A DNA stretch of 64,000 bases from Mycobacterium sp. SMC-8 (lineage in GTDB: Bacteria > Actinomycetota > Actinomycetes > Mycobacteriales > Mycobacteriaceae). The stretch lies in NCBI RefSeq assembly GCF_025263565.1, contig NZ_CP079865.1, positions 6,324,001 to 6,388,000 of the forward strand. The letters run 5' to 3'. The position numbers and the translations under genes were made by a program. Below, piece after piece: positions 48,006-56,952 of this stretch; within the stretch, counting starts at the first letter, position 1, and every line of letters starts with the position of its first letter. Under the pieces are notes generated by a model. That model saw only the letters and a program-made list of their open reading frames with translations. It was not told the DNA's origin and searched no databases.

Positions 48006-48487
48006 ATGCAGACGTTCCTGCCGTATCCGGGCTTCGCCGACTCGGCCCGTGTACTGGACGCCCGCCGGCTGGGCAAACAGCGAGTGGAGACCATCCAGAT
48101 TCTGCGGGCGCTGACGGTCGCGGCTACGGCTGGCGTCACCATCCCGCCGCCGCGATGTGGGCCGGTTACGAGGAGGCCCTGGTCCGGTACGGGCTCCAGA
48201 TGTGCGCCGTGTGGTCTGCATCGGGGCGCGGTGACACATGCGCGGCGACACTGGTCAGTGACCTCACCGCCGGGACGGGGCTCTCGCAGATCCGCCCGTA
48301 CGACGAACTCGCCGCCGCTCGCGAGCTTCCGCCCTGGCTCGGGGACGACGCGTTTCACCTCAGCCATCGGTCGGCGCTGGTGCGCAAGGATTGGGCGCAC
48401 TACCGGCCACTGTTCCCCGACGTGCCCGACGACCTGCCCTACGTGTGGCCGGCGTCCGACCGCGCCCGCCGCGTCCCGGCCGGTTGA
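48006..48487 (+). pseudogene. MSMEG_6728-family protein, frameshifted
   Basis: The first part (M-Q-T-F-L-P-Y-P-G-F through L-R-A-L-T-V, frame of 48006) and the second part (G-Y-G-W-R-H-H-P-A-A-A-M-W onward, to the stop at 48487) are both typical of a conserved actinobacterial family of about 155 aa. They lie in different frames. One base is missing near 48120: restoring it joins V-x-G-Y-G-W in frame and gives about 160 aa. Either a real one-base deletion or a sequencing error. The family's function is unknown. It converges on glgC with 7 bp between. Confidence 0.8.
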
Positions 48488-48494
48488 CCGGCGG

Positions 48495-49709
48495 TCAGAT
48501 CCAGACGCCCTTACCGACCGCGACCACTCCGCCGGCGCTGATCGAGAACCGTTCGCGGTCCTTGTCGAGGTCCACCCCGACCATCTCCCCTGGGCCGACC
48601 ACCACGTTCTTGTCCAGGATCGCGTGGCGCACGACAGCTCCCCGTCCGATGCGCACCCCGGGGTGCAGCACGCTGCCTTCGACGATCGCGCCGTCGTCGA
48701 TGACGACATTGGACGACAGCACCGAATTACGCACGGACGCAGCCGAAATGATGCTGCCGGCGCCGACCACGGATTCCTGCGCGGACCCGCCGTTGACGAA
48801 CTTCGCCGGTGCGAGGTTCTCGGCGCCGCCCCGGATCGGCCAGCGCTTGTTGTAGAGGTTGAACACCGGATGCACCGACACCAGGTCCATGTGCGCGTCG
48901 TAGAACGCATCGAGGGTTCCGACGTCGCGCCAGTATCCGTGATCGCGCTCGGTGGCGCCGGGCACCTCGTTGTCGTTGAAGTCGTACACCGCGGCCATCC
49001 CGTCGGCGACCAGCAGGGGGATGATGTCGCCGCCCATGTCGTGGTCGGAGTCGTCGTCCTCGGCGTCCGCCCGGATCGCGTCGATGAGCACCTTGGTGGT
49101 GAAGATGTAGTTGCCCATCGACACGAAGGTCTGCTCGGGATCGTCGGGGGTGCCCGGCGGATCGGCCGGCTTCTCGATGAACCCGCGGATGCGCCCCGAG
49201 TCGTCGGCGTCGATGCAGCCGAACGCGCTGGCCTCGGCCCGCGGCACCCGGATGCCCGCGACGGTGGCACCCGCACCGCTCTCGATGTGCTGCTGGACCA
49301 TCTGCTCGGGGTCCATCCGATAGACGTGGTCGGCGCCGAAGATCACGATGTAGTCCGGATCCTCGTCGTAGATCAGGTTCATCGACTGATAGATCGCATC
49401 CGCCGAACCGGTGTACCAGCGCGGGCCGAGCCGCTGCTGGGCCGGAACCGGGGTGATGTATTCACCGGCGAGCCCGGACAGCCGCCAGTTCTGCGAGATG
49501 TGACGGTCCAGCGAATGTGACTTGTACTGAGTCAGCACGCAGATCCGCAAGTAGCGGGCGTTGACGAGGTTGGAGAGCACGAAATCGATGAGCCGGTAGC
49601 CGCCCCCGAACGGGACGGCGGGCTTGGCGCGATCGGCTGTCAACGGGTAGAGACGCTTGCCTTCTCCGCCGGCGAGGACGATGCCCAACACATGTGGCGC
49701 TTCCCTCAT
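48495..49709 (-). CDS. glgC: Glucose-1-phosphate adenylyltransferase
   Basis: A 404-aa nucleotidyltransferase making ADP-glucose from glucose-1-phosphate and ATP, the first committed step of glycogen and alpha-glucan synthesis; orthologous to Rv1213. N-terminal [11 protein letters not shown] with the catalytic/activator-site region K-P-A-V-P-F-G-G, then F-G-A-D-H-V-Y and the substrate loop F-I-E-K-P. The C-terminal third is a left-handed beta-helix. ATG at 49709 is directly behind a -10 (TAGGTT), so probably leaderless. It is divergent from glgM, which uses its product. Confidence 0.95.
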   Translation of the reverse strand: MREAPHVLGIVLAGGEGKRLYPLTADRAKPAVPFGGGYRLIDFVLSNLVNARYLRICVLTQYKSHSLDRHISQNWRLSGLAGEYITPVPAQQRLGPRWYTGSADAIYQSMNLIYDEDPDYIVIFGADHVYRMDPEQMVQQHIESGAGATVAGIRVPRAEASAFGCIDADDSGRIRGFIEKPADPPGTPDDPEQTFVSMGNYIFTTKVLIDAIRADAEDDDSDHDMGGDIIPLLVADGMAAVYDFNDNEVPGATERDHGYWRDVGTLDAFYDAHMDLVSVHPVFNLYNKRWPIRGGAENLAPAKFVNGGSAQESVVGAGSIISAASVRNSVLSSNVVIDDGAIVEGSVLHPGVRIGRGAVVRHAILDKNVVVGPGEMVGVDLDKDRERFSISAGGVVAVGKGVWI

Positions 49710-49715
49710 GCTGCC

Positions 49716-49721
49716 AACCTA
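49716..49721 (-). promoter_or_regulatory. -10 element TAGGTT for glgC
   Basis: On the minus strand TAGGTT is 6 nt before the ATG at 49709; leaderless arrangement. Confidence 0.55.
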
Positions 49722-49857
49722 TCCGCACGTGGAGACCGCGGCCACCCATTCCCGTCATTGCCACGCCGGGCGTGGCGCCGGCATACCGCCCCGGACGGCT
49801 TCTCGGGCTGTCCGTCAAGACAATTGGGTATGCGGCGCGGCCGGTTCCGAAGTTGGA

Positions 49858-49863
49858 TACGGT
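49858..49863 (+). promoter_or_regulatory. -10 element TACGGT for glgM
   Basis: TACGGT is 6 nt before the ATG at 49870. With the glgC -10 at 49716, the 160-bp divergent gap gives both genes leaderless transcripts. Confidence 0.55.
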
Positions 49864-49869
49864 CACAGG

Positions 49870-51033
49870 ATGCGGGTGGCGATGATGACTCGGGAGTATC
49901 CGCCCGAGGTATACGGCGGTGCTGGTGTCCACGTCACGGAACTGGTGGCCCAGTTACGCCACCTGTGCGAGGTCGATGTGCACTGTATGGGCGCTTCGCG
50001 GGCCGGGGTCACGGTGGCGCAGCCCGATCCCGCGCTGTCCGGAGCCAACCCGGCGCTGGCCACGCTGTCGGCTGACCTGAACATGGTCAACGCCGCGTCG
50101 GCGGCCACCATCGTGCACTCGCACACCTGGTACACCGGGATGGCCGGGCACCTGGCCGCGCTGCTCTACGACGTCCCGCACGTGCTCACCGCGCACTCTC
50201 TGGAACCGATGCGGCCGTGGAAAGCCGAGCAGCTCGGCGGCGGCTACCGCATCTCGTTGTGGGTGGAGAAGACCGCAGTGGAGGCCGCCGACGCGGTCAT
50301 CGCGGTCAGTTCAGGGATGCGGCAGGACGTGCTACGCACCTATCCGGCGCTGGACCCGGACCGGGTGCACGTGGTGCGTAACGGTATCGACACCGAGGTC
50401 TGGTATCCCGCCGAGCCAGACCCCGACGAATCGGTGCTTGCTGAACTCGGTGTCGACCTGCAACGGCCGATCGTTGCGTTCGTCGGCAGGATCACCCGGC
50501 AAAAGGGAGTGGCGCATCTGGTGGCGGCAGCGCACCGCTTCGAGCCGGACGTGCAGTTGGTGCTGTGTGCGGGCGCTCCGGACACCCCGGAGATCGCCGA
50601 GGAGGTCGCGTCGGCGGTGCAGGAACTGTCCCGCGCCCGCACCGGGGTGTTCTGGGTGCGGGAGATGCTGCCGACCCCCAAGATTCGCGAAATCCTGTCG
50701 GCGGCAACCGTGTTCGTCTGCCCCTCGGTCTACGAGCCGCTCGGCATCGTCAACCTCGAGGCGATGGCGTGCGCGACGGCGGTGGTGGCGTCCGACGTCG
50801 GAGGGATTCCCGAGGTGGTGGCGCACGAAAAGACGGGCCTGCTCGTGCACTACGACCCCGACGACACCGCGTCGTTCGAACGCGGCCTGGCCGAAGCGGT
50901 CAACTCCCTGGTCAACGACCCGGACCGCGCGCGGCGCTACGGGGTCGCCGGTCGCCAACGGTGCATCGAGGAGTTCTCCTGGGCGCGTATCGCCGAGGAG
51001 ACCCTGCAGATCTACCGCAGGGTCTCCGTCTAG
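49870..51033 (+). CDS. glgM: GT4 glycosyltransferase GlgM (alpha-maltose-1-phosphate synthase)
   Basis: A 387-aa GT-B enzyme, same length as Rv1212c. In mycobacteria it transfers glucose from ADP-glucose to glucose-1-phosphate, giving maltose-1-phosphate for GlgE-dependent alpha-glucan. Visible: T-R-E-Y-P-P-E-V-Y-G-G-A-G-V-H-V near residues 7-22 (ADP-glucose loop), F-V-G-R-I-T-R-Q-K-G near 204, and the retaining-GT motif E-P-L-G-I-V-N-L-E near 290. The frame is open to 49657 but ATG 49870 gives the family start and has a -10 at the right place. Confidence 0.93.
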   Translation: MRVAMMTREYPPEVYGGAGVHVTELVAQLRHLCEVDVHCMGASRAGVTVAQPDPALSGANPALATLSADLNMVNAASAATIVHSHTWYTGMAGHLAALLYDVPHVLTAHSLEPMRPWKAEQLGGGYRISLWVEKTAVEAADAVIAVSSGMRQDVLRTYPALDPDRVHVVRNGIDTEVWYPAEPDPDESVLAELGVDLQRPIVAFVGRITRQKGVAHLVAAAHRFEPDVQLVLCAGAPDTPEIAEEVASAVQELSRARTGVFWVREMLPTPKIREILSAATVFVCPSVYEPLGIVNLEAMACATAVVASDVGGIPEVVAHEKTGLLVHYDPDDTASFERGLAEAVNSLVNDPDRARRYGVAGRQRCIEEFSWARIAEETLQIYRRVSV

Positions 51034-51046
51034 CGGACACAGCGGG

Positions 51047-51214
51047 CTAGCTTGTCACGCCCTTGAGTTCGTCGCCCAGCGCGGCGGCCTCTTCGGGAGT
51101 GAGCTCCACGACGAGCCGGCCACCGCCTTCCAGTGGTACTCGCATCACGATGCCTCGCCCCTCCTTGGTTGCTTCCAGTGGACCGTCTCCGGTCCGGGGC
51201 TTCATCGCCGCCAT
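51047..51214 (-). CDS. DUF3117 small protein (Rv1211-like)
   Basis: A 55-aa protein, strongly conserved in actinobacteria: M-A-A-M-K-P-R-T-G-D-G-P at the start, G-R-G-I-V-M-R-V-P-L-E-G-G-G-R-L centrally, and L-T-P-E-E-A-A-A-L-G at the end. ATG 51214 has an excellent GGAGGGAG upstream; a GTG 18 bp further up is less likely. The function is unknown. It converges on glgM with 13 bp between stops. Confidence 0.88.
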   Translation of the reverse strand: MAAMKPRTGDGPLEATKEGRGIVMRVPLEGGGRLVVELTPEEAAALGDELKGVTS

Positions 51215-51594
51215 CGAGTGCTCCCTCCACATGGGCGTGCCCGTCAGGGCCCGGTCTGTCCGTGAGCCGGGCCCGCACCTTCGACGTGCTCTGATAGCAC
51301 CCGGCTCTGAACTGCTACAGGGCTCTATTGTTCCCTATCCGAGGCTGCTCGTGTGCGAAGACCCGGCTATAGCTGCCGTGATGAGGGGGATCGTGCCCCG
51401 GCCCGGTCCTTCTTGACCGCCCTGAGCAAGTAGCCGCGCGGCGCCCCCGGCACATCTGCGGGCGCGGCGGGAGCGTGCTACCGCCGAACGGGTCGGTGAA
51501 CAGGCGGTCCTCGCGCGCTGACTCCCTGACGCGGATGGCCGCCACCACAACCGCGGTGCGCGCGCCACGGCTTCCCGCTGCCCGGACACGACGG
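51215..51594. other. 380-bp gap between DUF3117 and tag
   Basis: Apart from the DUF3117 ribosome binding site near 51220-51227 and the methyltransferase scrap at 51474-51575, I see no gene. An A/T-richer patch at 51300-51345 is the most likely promoter zone for DUF3117, but no -10/-35 pair stands out. Confidence 0.5.
51474..51575 (-). pseudogene. N-terminal scrap of a PPM1-type SAM methyltransferase
   Basis: About 34 codons reading G-S-R-G-A-R-T-A-V-V-V-A-A-I-R then E-D-R-L-F-T-D-P-F. This resembles the first conserved block of the Rv-type leucine carboxyl methyltransferase-like family (T-A...R...D-R-L-F-x-D-P-F/Y). Nothing of the SAM-binding core follows in any frame, so it looks like a remnant. 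It rests on one short motif. Confidence 0.4.
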
Positions 51595-52209
51595 TCACTG
51601 CCCTTCGCCGATGCGCGGTACCCAGCAGTTGTCGACATGGTCGTCCACCATCCCGGTGGCCTGCATCAGCGCGTACGCCGTCGTCGGCCCGACGAACCGG
51701 AACCCCCGTTTCTTAAGTTCTTTGGCCATCGCCTTCGATTCCGGGGTGACGGCGGCGATCTCGGACATGCTCGCCGGCCGGGCCCGCGCCCCCCGGTCGG
51801 CCGGCGCGAAGGACCACAGCAGCTCGCCGAGGTCCTCGCCGGCGTCGGCCATATCCGCGGCCACTCGCGCGTTGGCGATGGTGGCGTCGATCTTGGCACG
51901 GTTGCGCACGATGCCGGGATCGGCCATCAACCGCTCGACGTCCCGGTCGGAGTAGCGGGCGATCCGCTCGACGTCGAACCCGTCGAAGGCGGCGCGGAAG
52001 TTGTCCCGCTTGCGCAGGATGATCAGCCAGGACAACCCGCTCTGGAACGCTTCGAGGCTGACCCGTTCGAACAGTGCCGCCGAGTCGCGCAGGGGACGAC
52101 CCCACTCGGTGTCGTGGTAGTCGCGATACAGCTCATAATCGGCCGGCGACAGCCGTGACCGGTCGATCCACCCGCACCTGATCAGCGGATCGGCGGCCGC
52201 GGAGGTCAC
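51595..52209 (-). CDS. tag: DNA-3-methyladenine glycosylase I
   Basis: A 204-aa base excision repair enzyme removing 3-methyladenine, orthologous to Rv1210. Family marks: R-C-G-W at residues 11-14, Y-H-D-T-E-W-G near 29-35, and F-E-R-V-S-L-E-A-F-Q-S-G-L-S-W near 47-61 (helix-hairpin-helix glycosylase pocket), plus F-V-G-P-T-T-A-Y-A-L-M-Q-A-T-G-M near the C-terminus. The ATG overlaps the stop of the DivIVA-domain gene by 4 bp. Confidence 0.93.
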   Translation of the reverse strand: MTSAAADPLIRCGWIDRSRLSPADYELYRDYHDTEWGRPLRDSAALFERVSLEAFQSGLSWLIILRKRDNFRAAFDGFDVERIARYSDRDVERLMADPGIVRNRAKIDATIANARVAADMADAGEDLGELLWSFAPADRGARARPASMSEIAAVTPESKAMAKELKKRGFRFVGPTTAYALMQATGMVDDHVDNCWVPRIGEGQ

Positions 52210-52568
52210 GCGTCATCCCGGGCGCGCTGCGACGACACCGCGTGGTCGTCTTCGGGACCGTGGGCGGCCTCGTCAAGACCGTGGGCGGCGCGCAACGTGG
52301 TGAGCTCGCCGCGGAGCATGTCGAGCTCACGGGCCAGTCGATCCAGCACCCAGTCGACTTCGCTGGTTTTGTAGCCGCGCAGCGCCTGGCTGAACTTCAC
52401 GGCGTCCACATCGGCACCGGTGACGCCCGATGCGGGCAGCACCGTGGCGGTGGTGGCCTGCGGCAGCGGCGGCAGCGTCTCGCCGCGACCGAACAGCACA
52501 CTGCCGATGGCGAACAGGACGATCCCGACGAGCACCAGCACGACGAGGTACAGCAGAACGAGAGTCAC
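52206..52568 (-). CDS. DivIVA-domain membrane protein (Rv1209-like)
   Basis: A 120-aa protein with one N-terminal membrane helix (L-V-L-L-Y-L-V-V-L-V-L-V-G-I-V-L-F) and a DivIVA-like region: V-D-A-V-K-F-S-Q-A-L-R-G-Y-K-T-S-E-V-D-W-V-L-D-R-L followed by a short coiled coil (about 80-105). DivIVA-type domains sense membrane curvature at poles and septa. It is co-translated with tag and lies 66 bp downstream of gpgS. The role is unknown. Confidence 0.85.
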   Translation of the reverse strand: MTLVLLYLVVLVLVGIVLFAIGSVLFGRGETLPPLPQATTATVLPASGVTGADVDAVKFSQALRGYKTSEVDWVLDRLARELDMLRGELTTLRAAHGLDEAAHGPEDDHAVSSQRARDDA

Positions 52569-52634
52569 CCCTCGATACTGCCGGATGGCGCCGACATCGA
52601 CCGGTCAGGACGCCCCGGCCATCGGCGGGAAGTG

Positions 52635-53594
52635 CTACCGCGGGCGCAGCGTGATCATCGGCGGCCGGTCGGTCAGCGAGACCGTCGACGTGCGCGGGGC
52701 GTAGTCCTCGCCGTCGGCGAAGAACTGGGTGAGCCCAACCCCGGAGTCCGGGATCCCGCACCGGGACAGCAGCGTGGCGATCACCTGCCGGCTCATCGAC
52801 GCGAGCTCGGTCAGCGGCCGGTTGCGGTGTGTCCGCACGCCGAGATTGACCTGGGCGATTCCGTCCAGACCCAGCCGGTCGTAGGTGTCGACCAGCAACC
52901 CGATCTCGACGCCGTAGCCGGGCGCGAACGGTACCGCCGTGAGCAGCTCCCGGGTTCCGGCGTACTCCCCGCCCAGAGGCTGGTACAGGCACATCAACTC
53001 GGGGCGTAGCGCGGCCAGCAGCGGGCGCGCCACCAGTTCGGTGACCCTGCCGCCGCCGTTGGCGTCCTCGCGCCCGCTGACCTTCAGCGGGCGCCGGTAG
53101 AACCCTTTGACCAGGTGCACGCCGTCGGCGGTGAGTAGCGGGCCCAGCAGCTTGGGCACGAACATCGGATCGGGGTCGAGCAGGTCGGAGTCGACGAAGG
53201 CGATGATGTCACCCGTCGTCGCGGCCAGCGACCGCCACAGCACCTCGCCCTTGCCGGGCTGCGGGGCGACCTCGGGCAGGGCAACCTCGCGGCCGACCAC
53301 CCGGGCCCCGGCGGCGACGGCCCGGATCTCGGTGTCGTCGGTGGACCCGGAGTCGAGCACGATCAGCTCGTCGACCAGCCCGCCCAGCAGCGGGGTGATG
53401 GTCTCGACGACGCCGGCGACCGTCTCTTCCTCGTTGAGCGCGGGCAGCACCACCGACACGGTGCGGCCCTTCTTGGCGGCCTCCAGTTCGGCCACCGTCC
53501 AGCTCGGCCGACACCAGCTGCGCTCGCTGAGCCAGCGATGGTCGGCGACACCGAACGTTTCCAGATCGTTGACGCGATCAGACAACACAGTCAT
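52635..53594 (-). CDS. gpgS: Glucosyl-3-phosphoglycerate synthase
   Basis: A 319-aa GT81 retaining glycosyltransferase, orthologous to Rv1208, joining glucose from NDP-glucose to 3-phosphoglycerate. This is the first step of methylglucose lipopolysaccharide synthesis. Visible: V-V-L-P-A-L-N-E-E-E-T near 48-58, metal-binding D-S-D near 136, and the acceptor-side segment L-V-K-G-F-Y-R-R. GTG/ATG overlap with the folP2 stop by 4 bp indicates coupling, as in M. tuberculosis (Rv1207-Rv1208). Confidence 0.93.
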   Translation of the reverse strand: MTVLSDRVNDLETFGVADHRWLSERSWCRPSWTVAELEAAKKGRTVSVVLPALNEEETVAGVVETITPLLGGLVDELIVLDSGSTDDTEIRAVAAGARVVGREVALPEVAPQPGKGEVLWRSLAATTGDIIAFVDSDLLDPDPMFVPKLLGPLLTADGVHLVKGFYRRPLKVSGREDANGGGRVTELVARPLLAALRPELMCLYQPLGGEYAGTRELLTAVPFAPGYGVEIGLLVDTYDRLGLDGIAQVNLGVRTHRNRPLTELASMSRQVIATLLSRCGIPDSGVGLTQFFADGEDYAPRTSTVSLTDRPPMITLRPR

Positions 53595-54466
53595 GCCAGT
53601 CCCCTCACCGTGCGTTTCGGCTGACGGGCGCCCTTGATCGACGCAACCATCTCAAGTACCCGACGTGTGGGTCCGACCTCGTGCACCCGAAAGAGCCGCG
53701 CCCCGTCGGCCGCCGCGAGAGCGGTGGCCGCCAGGGTGCCCTCAAGGCGTTCGGTCAAACCCACACCCAGAGTTTCCCCGACGAAATCCTTGTTACTCAG
53801 GGCCATCAGGACCGGCCATCCAGTGTTTACAAGGTCTTTCACATGACGCAACAAACTAAGACCGTGGTAAGTGTTCTTGCCGAAATCGTGGGTCGGATCG
53901 ATGACGATCCGGTCCCGGCGCACCCCGAGCGCGACCGCCCGTTCGGCCGCCGCCGTCACCTCGGCGATGACGTCGTCGACGACTCCCCGCTCGGTCAGGC
54001 CGTAGTTCACCCGGAACGGACGGGTCCGCGGCACGGCGCCGCCGGTGTGTGAGCAGACCAATCCGGCGCCGAACTCGGCGGCCACGCCGGCCAGCGCGGG
54101 GTCCGCCCCGCCCCAGGTGTCGTTGATCAGGTCCGCGCCGGCCGCGCACGCCTGCTTGGCGACCTCGGCGCGCCAGGTGTCGACACTGATCACCTGGTCG
54201 GGGAACTCGGCCCGCAGCCACTCGATGAACGGCACGACGCGGGCGATCTCCTCGTCGACGTCCACCGTCGCGCCGGGACCCGCCTTGACCCCGCCGACGT
54301 CGACGATGTCGGCGCCGTCGGCGACCACGCGGTGGGCGGCTTCCTTGGCGGCTTCATCGGTGAACGTCGCGCCGCGGTCGTAGAACGAGTCCGGCGTGCG
54401 GTTGACGATCGCCATGATCAGCGCGCGATCCCCGGCCACGGGGTGTCCCAGAAACGTCGACTGCAC
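53591..54466 (-). CDS. folP2: Dihydropteroate synthase homologue FolP2
   Basis: A 291-aa TIM-barrel protein of the dihydropteroate synthase family, orthologous to Rv1207. Motifs: I-V-N-R-T-P-D-S-F-Y-D-R-G near 20-32 and V-G-G-V-K-A-G-P-G near 57-65, where true FolP has a D-V-G-G-E-S-T/S-R-P-G. The K-A substitution agrees with reports that mycobacterial FolP2 is not a working dihydropteroate synthase. A role in methylglucose polysaccharide synthesis has been suggested from its coupling to gpgS; this is inference. Confidence 0.9.
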   Translation of the reverse strand: MQSTFLGHPVAGDRALIMAIVNRTPDSFYDRGATFTDEAAKEAAHRVVADGADIVDVGGVKAGPGATVDVDEEIARVVPFIEWLRAEFPDQVISVDTWRAEVAKQACAAGADLINDTWGGADPALAGVAAEFGAGLVCSHTGGAVPRTRPFRVNYGLTERGVVDDVIAEVTAAAERAVALGVRRDRIVIDPTHDFGKNTYHGLSLLRHVKDLVNTGWPVLMALSNKDFVGETLGVGLTERLEGTLAATALAAADGARLFRVHEVGPTRRVLEMVASIKGARQPKRTVRGLA

Positions 54467-54525
54467 GCCTTCAGGCTACGTTTCGCGCGCCGACCCGCTT
54501 TTCCAGCGTGATCACCCCTCGCGGG

Positions 54526-56331
54526 CTACTTGGGCTTCTTGCCCTCCTTCACCTCGGTCAGGTACTCCTCGTAGAACTCGACGTAGCCTTCCTCGCGGCC
54601 GGACAGCACGTACAGCGGATCGTCGACCTTGACGTCGTCGTCGTCGCCCTCGCCGCTGGAGCCGCCGTAGCCCTCCTTGCGCAGGTCGCCCTTCTGGCTC
54701 TTGAAGGTCGAGGTGTGCGCCAGCTCCTCCACCACTCGCACGAACAGCGGCACCGCGTAGCCGGGAAGCTTCTCGTACACCGTCTTGGCCAGCGCCTTGC
54801 CGTCGAACTCGTGGCCCTCCTTGAGCTGGATCGCGACCATCCCGGCCCGGCCGCCGGTGTCGGGCACCTCGACGCCGAAGACGGTGCACTCCTCGACCTG
54901 ATGGTGCGTGGCCACCGCCGCCTCCACTTCGGTCGTGGCCACGTTCTCGCCCTTCCAGCGGAACGTGTCACCGAGCCGGTCGGTGAACGCCGCATGCCCG
55001 AGGCCCTGTGCGCGCATCAGGTCGCCGGTGTTGAACCACACGTCGCCTTCCTTGAACGCGTCACGGACGAGCTTCTTCTCCGACTCCTTCTCGTCGGTGT
55101 AGCCGTCGAACGGCTGGAAGTTGCTCACCTTCGACAGCAGCAGGCCGGGTTCACCCTTCTTGACCTTGCGCACCCGGCCGTCCTCGCCACGCACCGGTTC
55201 GCCGGTGTGCTCGTCGTACTCGACGAACGCGATCGGGGACGGGCAGATCCCGGTGGTCTTGTCGATGTTGAGGACGTTGACGAACGCGGTGTTGCCCTCG
55301 CTGGCGGCGTAGAACTCACAGACCCGCTTGATGCCGAAGCGCTCGGTGAACGCGTCCCAGATGGCGGGCCGCAGACCGTTTCCGCAGATGACCCGCACTT
55401 TGTGCTGGCGGTCGGTGGGCTTTTCGGGCTGGTTGAGCAGATAGGTGCAGATCTCGCCGATATAGACGAAGGCGGTGGCGTCGTAGCGGATCACGTCGTC
55501 CCAGAACTTCGACGCCGAGAACGACTTGCCCAGCGCCAGCGTCGCTCCGGAGTTGAGCACCGATGACAGTGCGACCGTCAACGCGTTGTTGTGGTAGAGC
55601 GGCAGGCAGCAGTACAGCGTGTCGTTGCTGTTGAGGCGCATGCCGAGCCCGCCGAAGCCGGCCAGCGCGCGCAGCCAGCGGTAGTGCGTCATCACGCTGG
55701 CCTTCGGCATGCCGGTGGTGCCGGAGGTGAAGATGTAGAACGCCTTGTCCTTGGCCAGCACGGCAGAGGTGGTGGCGGGGTTGGTGGTCGGCGCGGTCTC
55801 GGCCAGCTTCTTGAGCTCGTCGAGAGTGATCACCCCGTCGGTGTCGGCACCGGATTCGGTGATGTGCTCGATGAAGTCGGTCTCGGCGACGACCACCGAG
55901 GCCGACAGCAGGCCCAGGCTGTGCTTGAGCACCTCGTCGCGCTGGTGGTAGTTGAGCATCCCGGAGATCGCACCGCATTTGACCGCGGCCAACATCAGCA
56001 GCACCGGCTCCGGCGAGTTTCGCATCATGATGCCGACGACGTCGCCGTGGCCGACCCCGCGCGCCGCCAGCACGGCGGCGTACCGGTTGACGGTCTCGTT
56101 GGCCTCGCCGTAGGTGATCTCGCGGTCTTCGAATCTCAGGAACACGTTGTTGGCGTTCTGGGCGGCGCGGTCCTGGAAGACCTTGCCGATCGACGTCTTG
56201 GCACTGGGGCGGGCCCCGAACCCGGTCACGACGCCACGCACGATGGTCGGCGTGTCCATGAGCAGACCTGGTACCTGCTTGGCGATGTCGAGCAGCCCCA
56301 CGCTGCTCCGGGTCCCCGACCTGTTCGTCAT
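54526..56331 (-). CDS. fadD6: Fatty-acid-CoA ligase FadD6 (FATP type)
   Basis: A 601-aa AMP-forming acyl-CoA synthetase of the very-long-chain FATP subgroup, orthologous to Rv1206. P-loop F-T-S-G-T-T-G-M-P-K-A near 204-214, E-F-Y-A-A-S-E-G-N near 344, Y-D-E-H-T-G region, and the T-G-D-L hinge near 430. It activates long-chain fatty acids with ATP and CoA at the membrane. An acidic insert (G-E-G-D-D-D-D-V-K-V-D-D) sits near residue 562. A -10 (TAAGTT, 56368-56373 on the minus strand) and GGAGGA lie upstream of the ATG. Confidence 0.92.
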   Translation of the reverse strand: MTNRSGTRSSVGLLDIAKQVPGLLMDTPTIVRGVVTGFGARPSAKTSIGKVFQDRAAQNANNVFLRFEDREITYGEANETVNRYAAVLAARGVGHGDVVGIMMRNSPEPVLLMLAAVKCGAISGMLNYHQRDEVLKHSLGLLSASVVVAETDFIEHITESGADTDGVITLDELKKLAETAPTTNPATTSAVLAKDKAFYIFTSGTTGMPKASVMTHYRWLRALAGFGGLGMRLNSNDTLYCCLPLYHNNALTVALSSVLNSGATLALGKSFSASKFWDDVIRYDATAFVYIGEICTYLLNQPEKPTDRQHKVRVICGNGLRPAIWDAFTERFGIKRVCEFYAASEGNTAFVNVLNIDKTTGICPSPIAFVEYDEHTGEPVRGEDGRVRKVKKGEPGLLLSKVSNFQPFDGYTDEKESEKKLVRDAFKEGDVWFNTGDLMRAQGLGHAAFTDRLGDTFRWKGENVATTEVEAAVATHHQVEECTVFGVEVPDTGGRAGMVAIQLKEGHEFDGKALAKTVYEKLPGYAVPLFVRVVEELAHTSTFKSQKGDLRKEGYGGSSGEGDDDDVKVDDPLYVLSGREEGYVEFYEEYLTEVKEGKKPK

Positions 56332-56370
56332 AGTTGCTGCTCTTCCTCCGTCGTCGATGTGTGGGTCAAC

Positions 56371-56928
56371 TTAGCCGGGCGCACACGCGGACAGAGCGGC
56401 TTCGACGTCGTCGACGACGGTGAGGCACCGCATCGCGTCCTCGGCGACGTAGCCGCTTCCGACCAGCCCGCGCAACCAGGCCAACAGCCCGTCGTAGTGC
56501 CCGAGAGTGTCGAGCATCACGATCGGTTTGGTGTGCATACCCAAATAGCCCGCTGTCCAGGCTTCGAAGAATTCCTCCAGCGTGCCGATGCCTCCGGGCA
56601 GGGCGAGGAACGCGTCGGCGCGGTCCTCCATGACCTGTTTGCGTTCCCGCATGGTGTCGGTGACGACGAGTTCATCGGCCTCGGTGTCGGCGACCTCCCG
56701 GTGCACCAGGCGCTTCGGGATGACACCGACGGTGTAGCCGCCGCGTGAGCGGGCCGCGGTCGCCACCGCGCCCATCGCCGAGACGTTGCCTCCGCCGGAG
56801 ACCAACGTCCACCCGCGCTCGGCGATCCCCTCTCCGACCGTGCGCGCCAACTCCAACAGATCCGGGTGCGTCGGACCCGAGGCGCAGTAGACGCAGACAG
56901 CCCACTCACGATCTTGATCTCGGGACAC
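56371..56928 (-). CDS. LOG-family protein, cytokinin riboside 5'-monophosphate phosphoribohydrolase
   Basis: A 185-aa Rossmann-like enzyme, orthologous to Rv1205. Diagnostic motifs: V-S-G-G-G near 45 and P-G-G-I-G-T-L-E-E near 110-118. It releases free cytokinin base from the nucleotide; in M. tuberculosis Rv1205 accumulates cytokinins when the proteasome is blocked. The GTG start at 56928 is 6 nt behind a -10 (TAAGTT). It is divergent from the ATPase gene with a 31-bp gap. Confidence 0.9.
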   Translation of the reverse strand: MSRDQDREWAVCVYCASGPTHPDLLELARTVGEGIAERGWTLVSGGGNVSAMGAVATAARSRGGYTVGVIPKRLVHREVADTEADELVVTDTMRERKQVMEDRADAFLALPGGIGTLEEFFEAWTAGYLGMHTKPIVMLDTLGHYDGLLAWLRGLVGSGYVAEDAMRCLTVVDDVEAALSACAPG

Positions 56929-56934
56929 AGCACC

Positions 56935-56952
56935 AACTTAGCCACATAGACT
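56935..56952. promoter_or_regulatory. Overlapping divergent promoters of the LOG gene and the ATPase gene
   Basis: Minus strand: TAAGTT at 56935-56940, 6 nt before the GTG at 56928. Plus strand: TAGACT at 56947-56952, 7 nt before the GTG at 56960. The two -10 elements are separated by 6 bp, so polymerase could not sit on both at once. Both transcripts look leaderless. Confidence 0.55.

Noticed and set aside
53591..54466. FolP2 as a true sulfonamide target
   Set aside because: The pterin/phosphate motif is altered (G-V-K-A-G-P-G instead of the E-S-x-R-P-G form), and the homologue is known not to act as dihydropteroate synthase.
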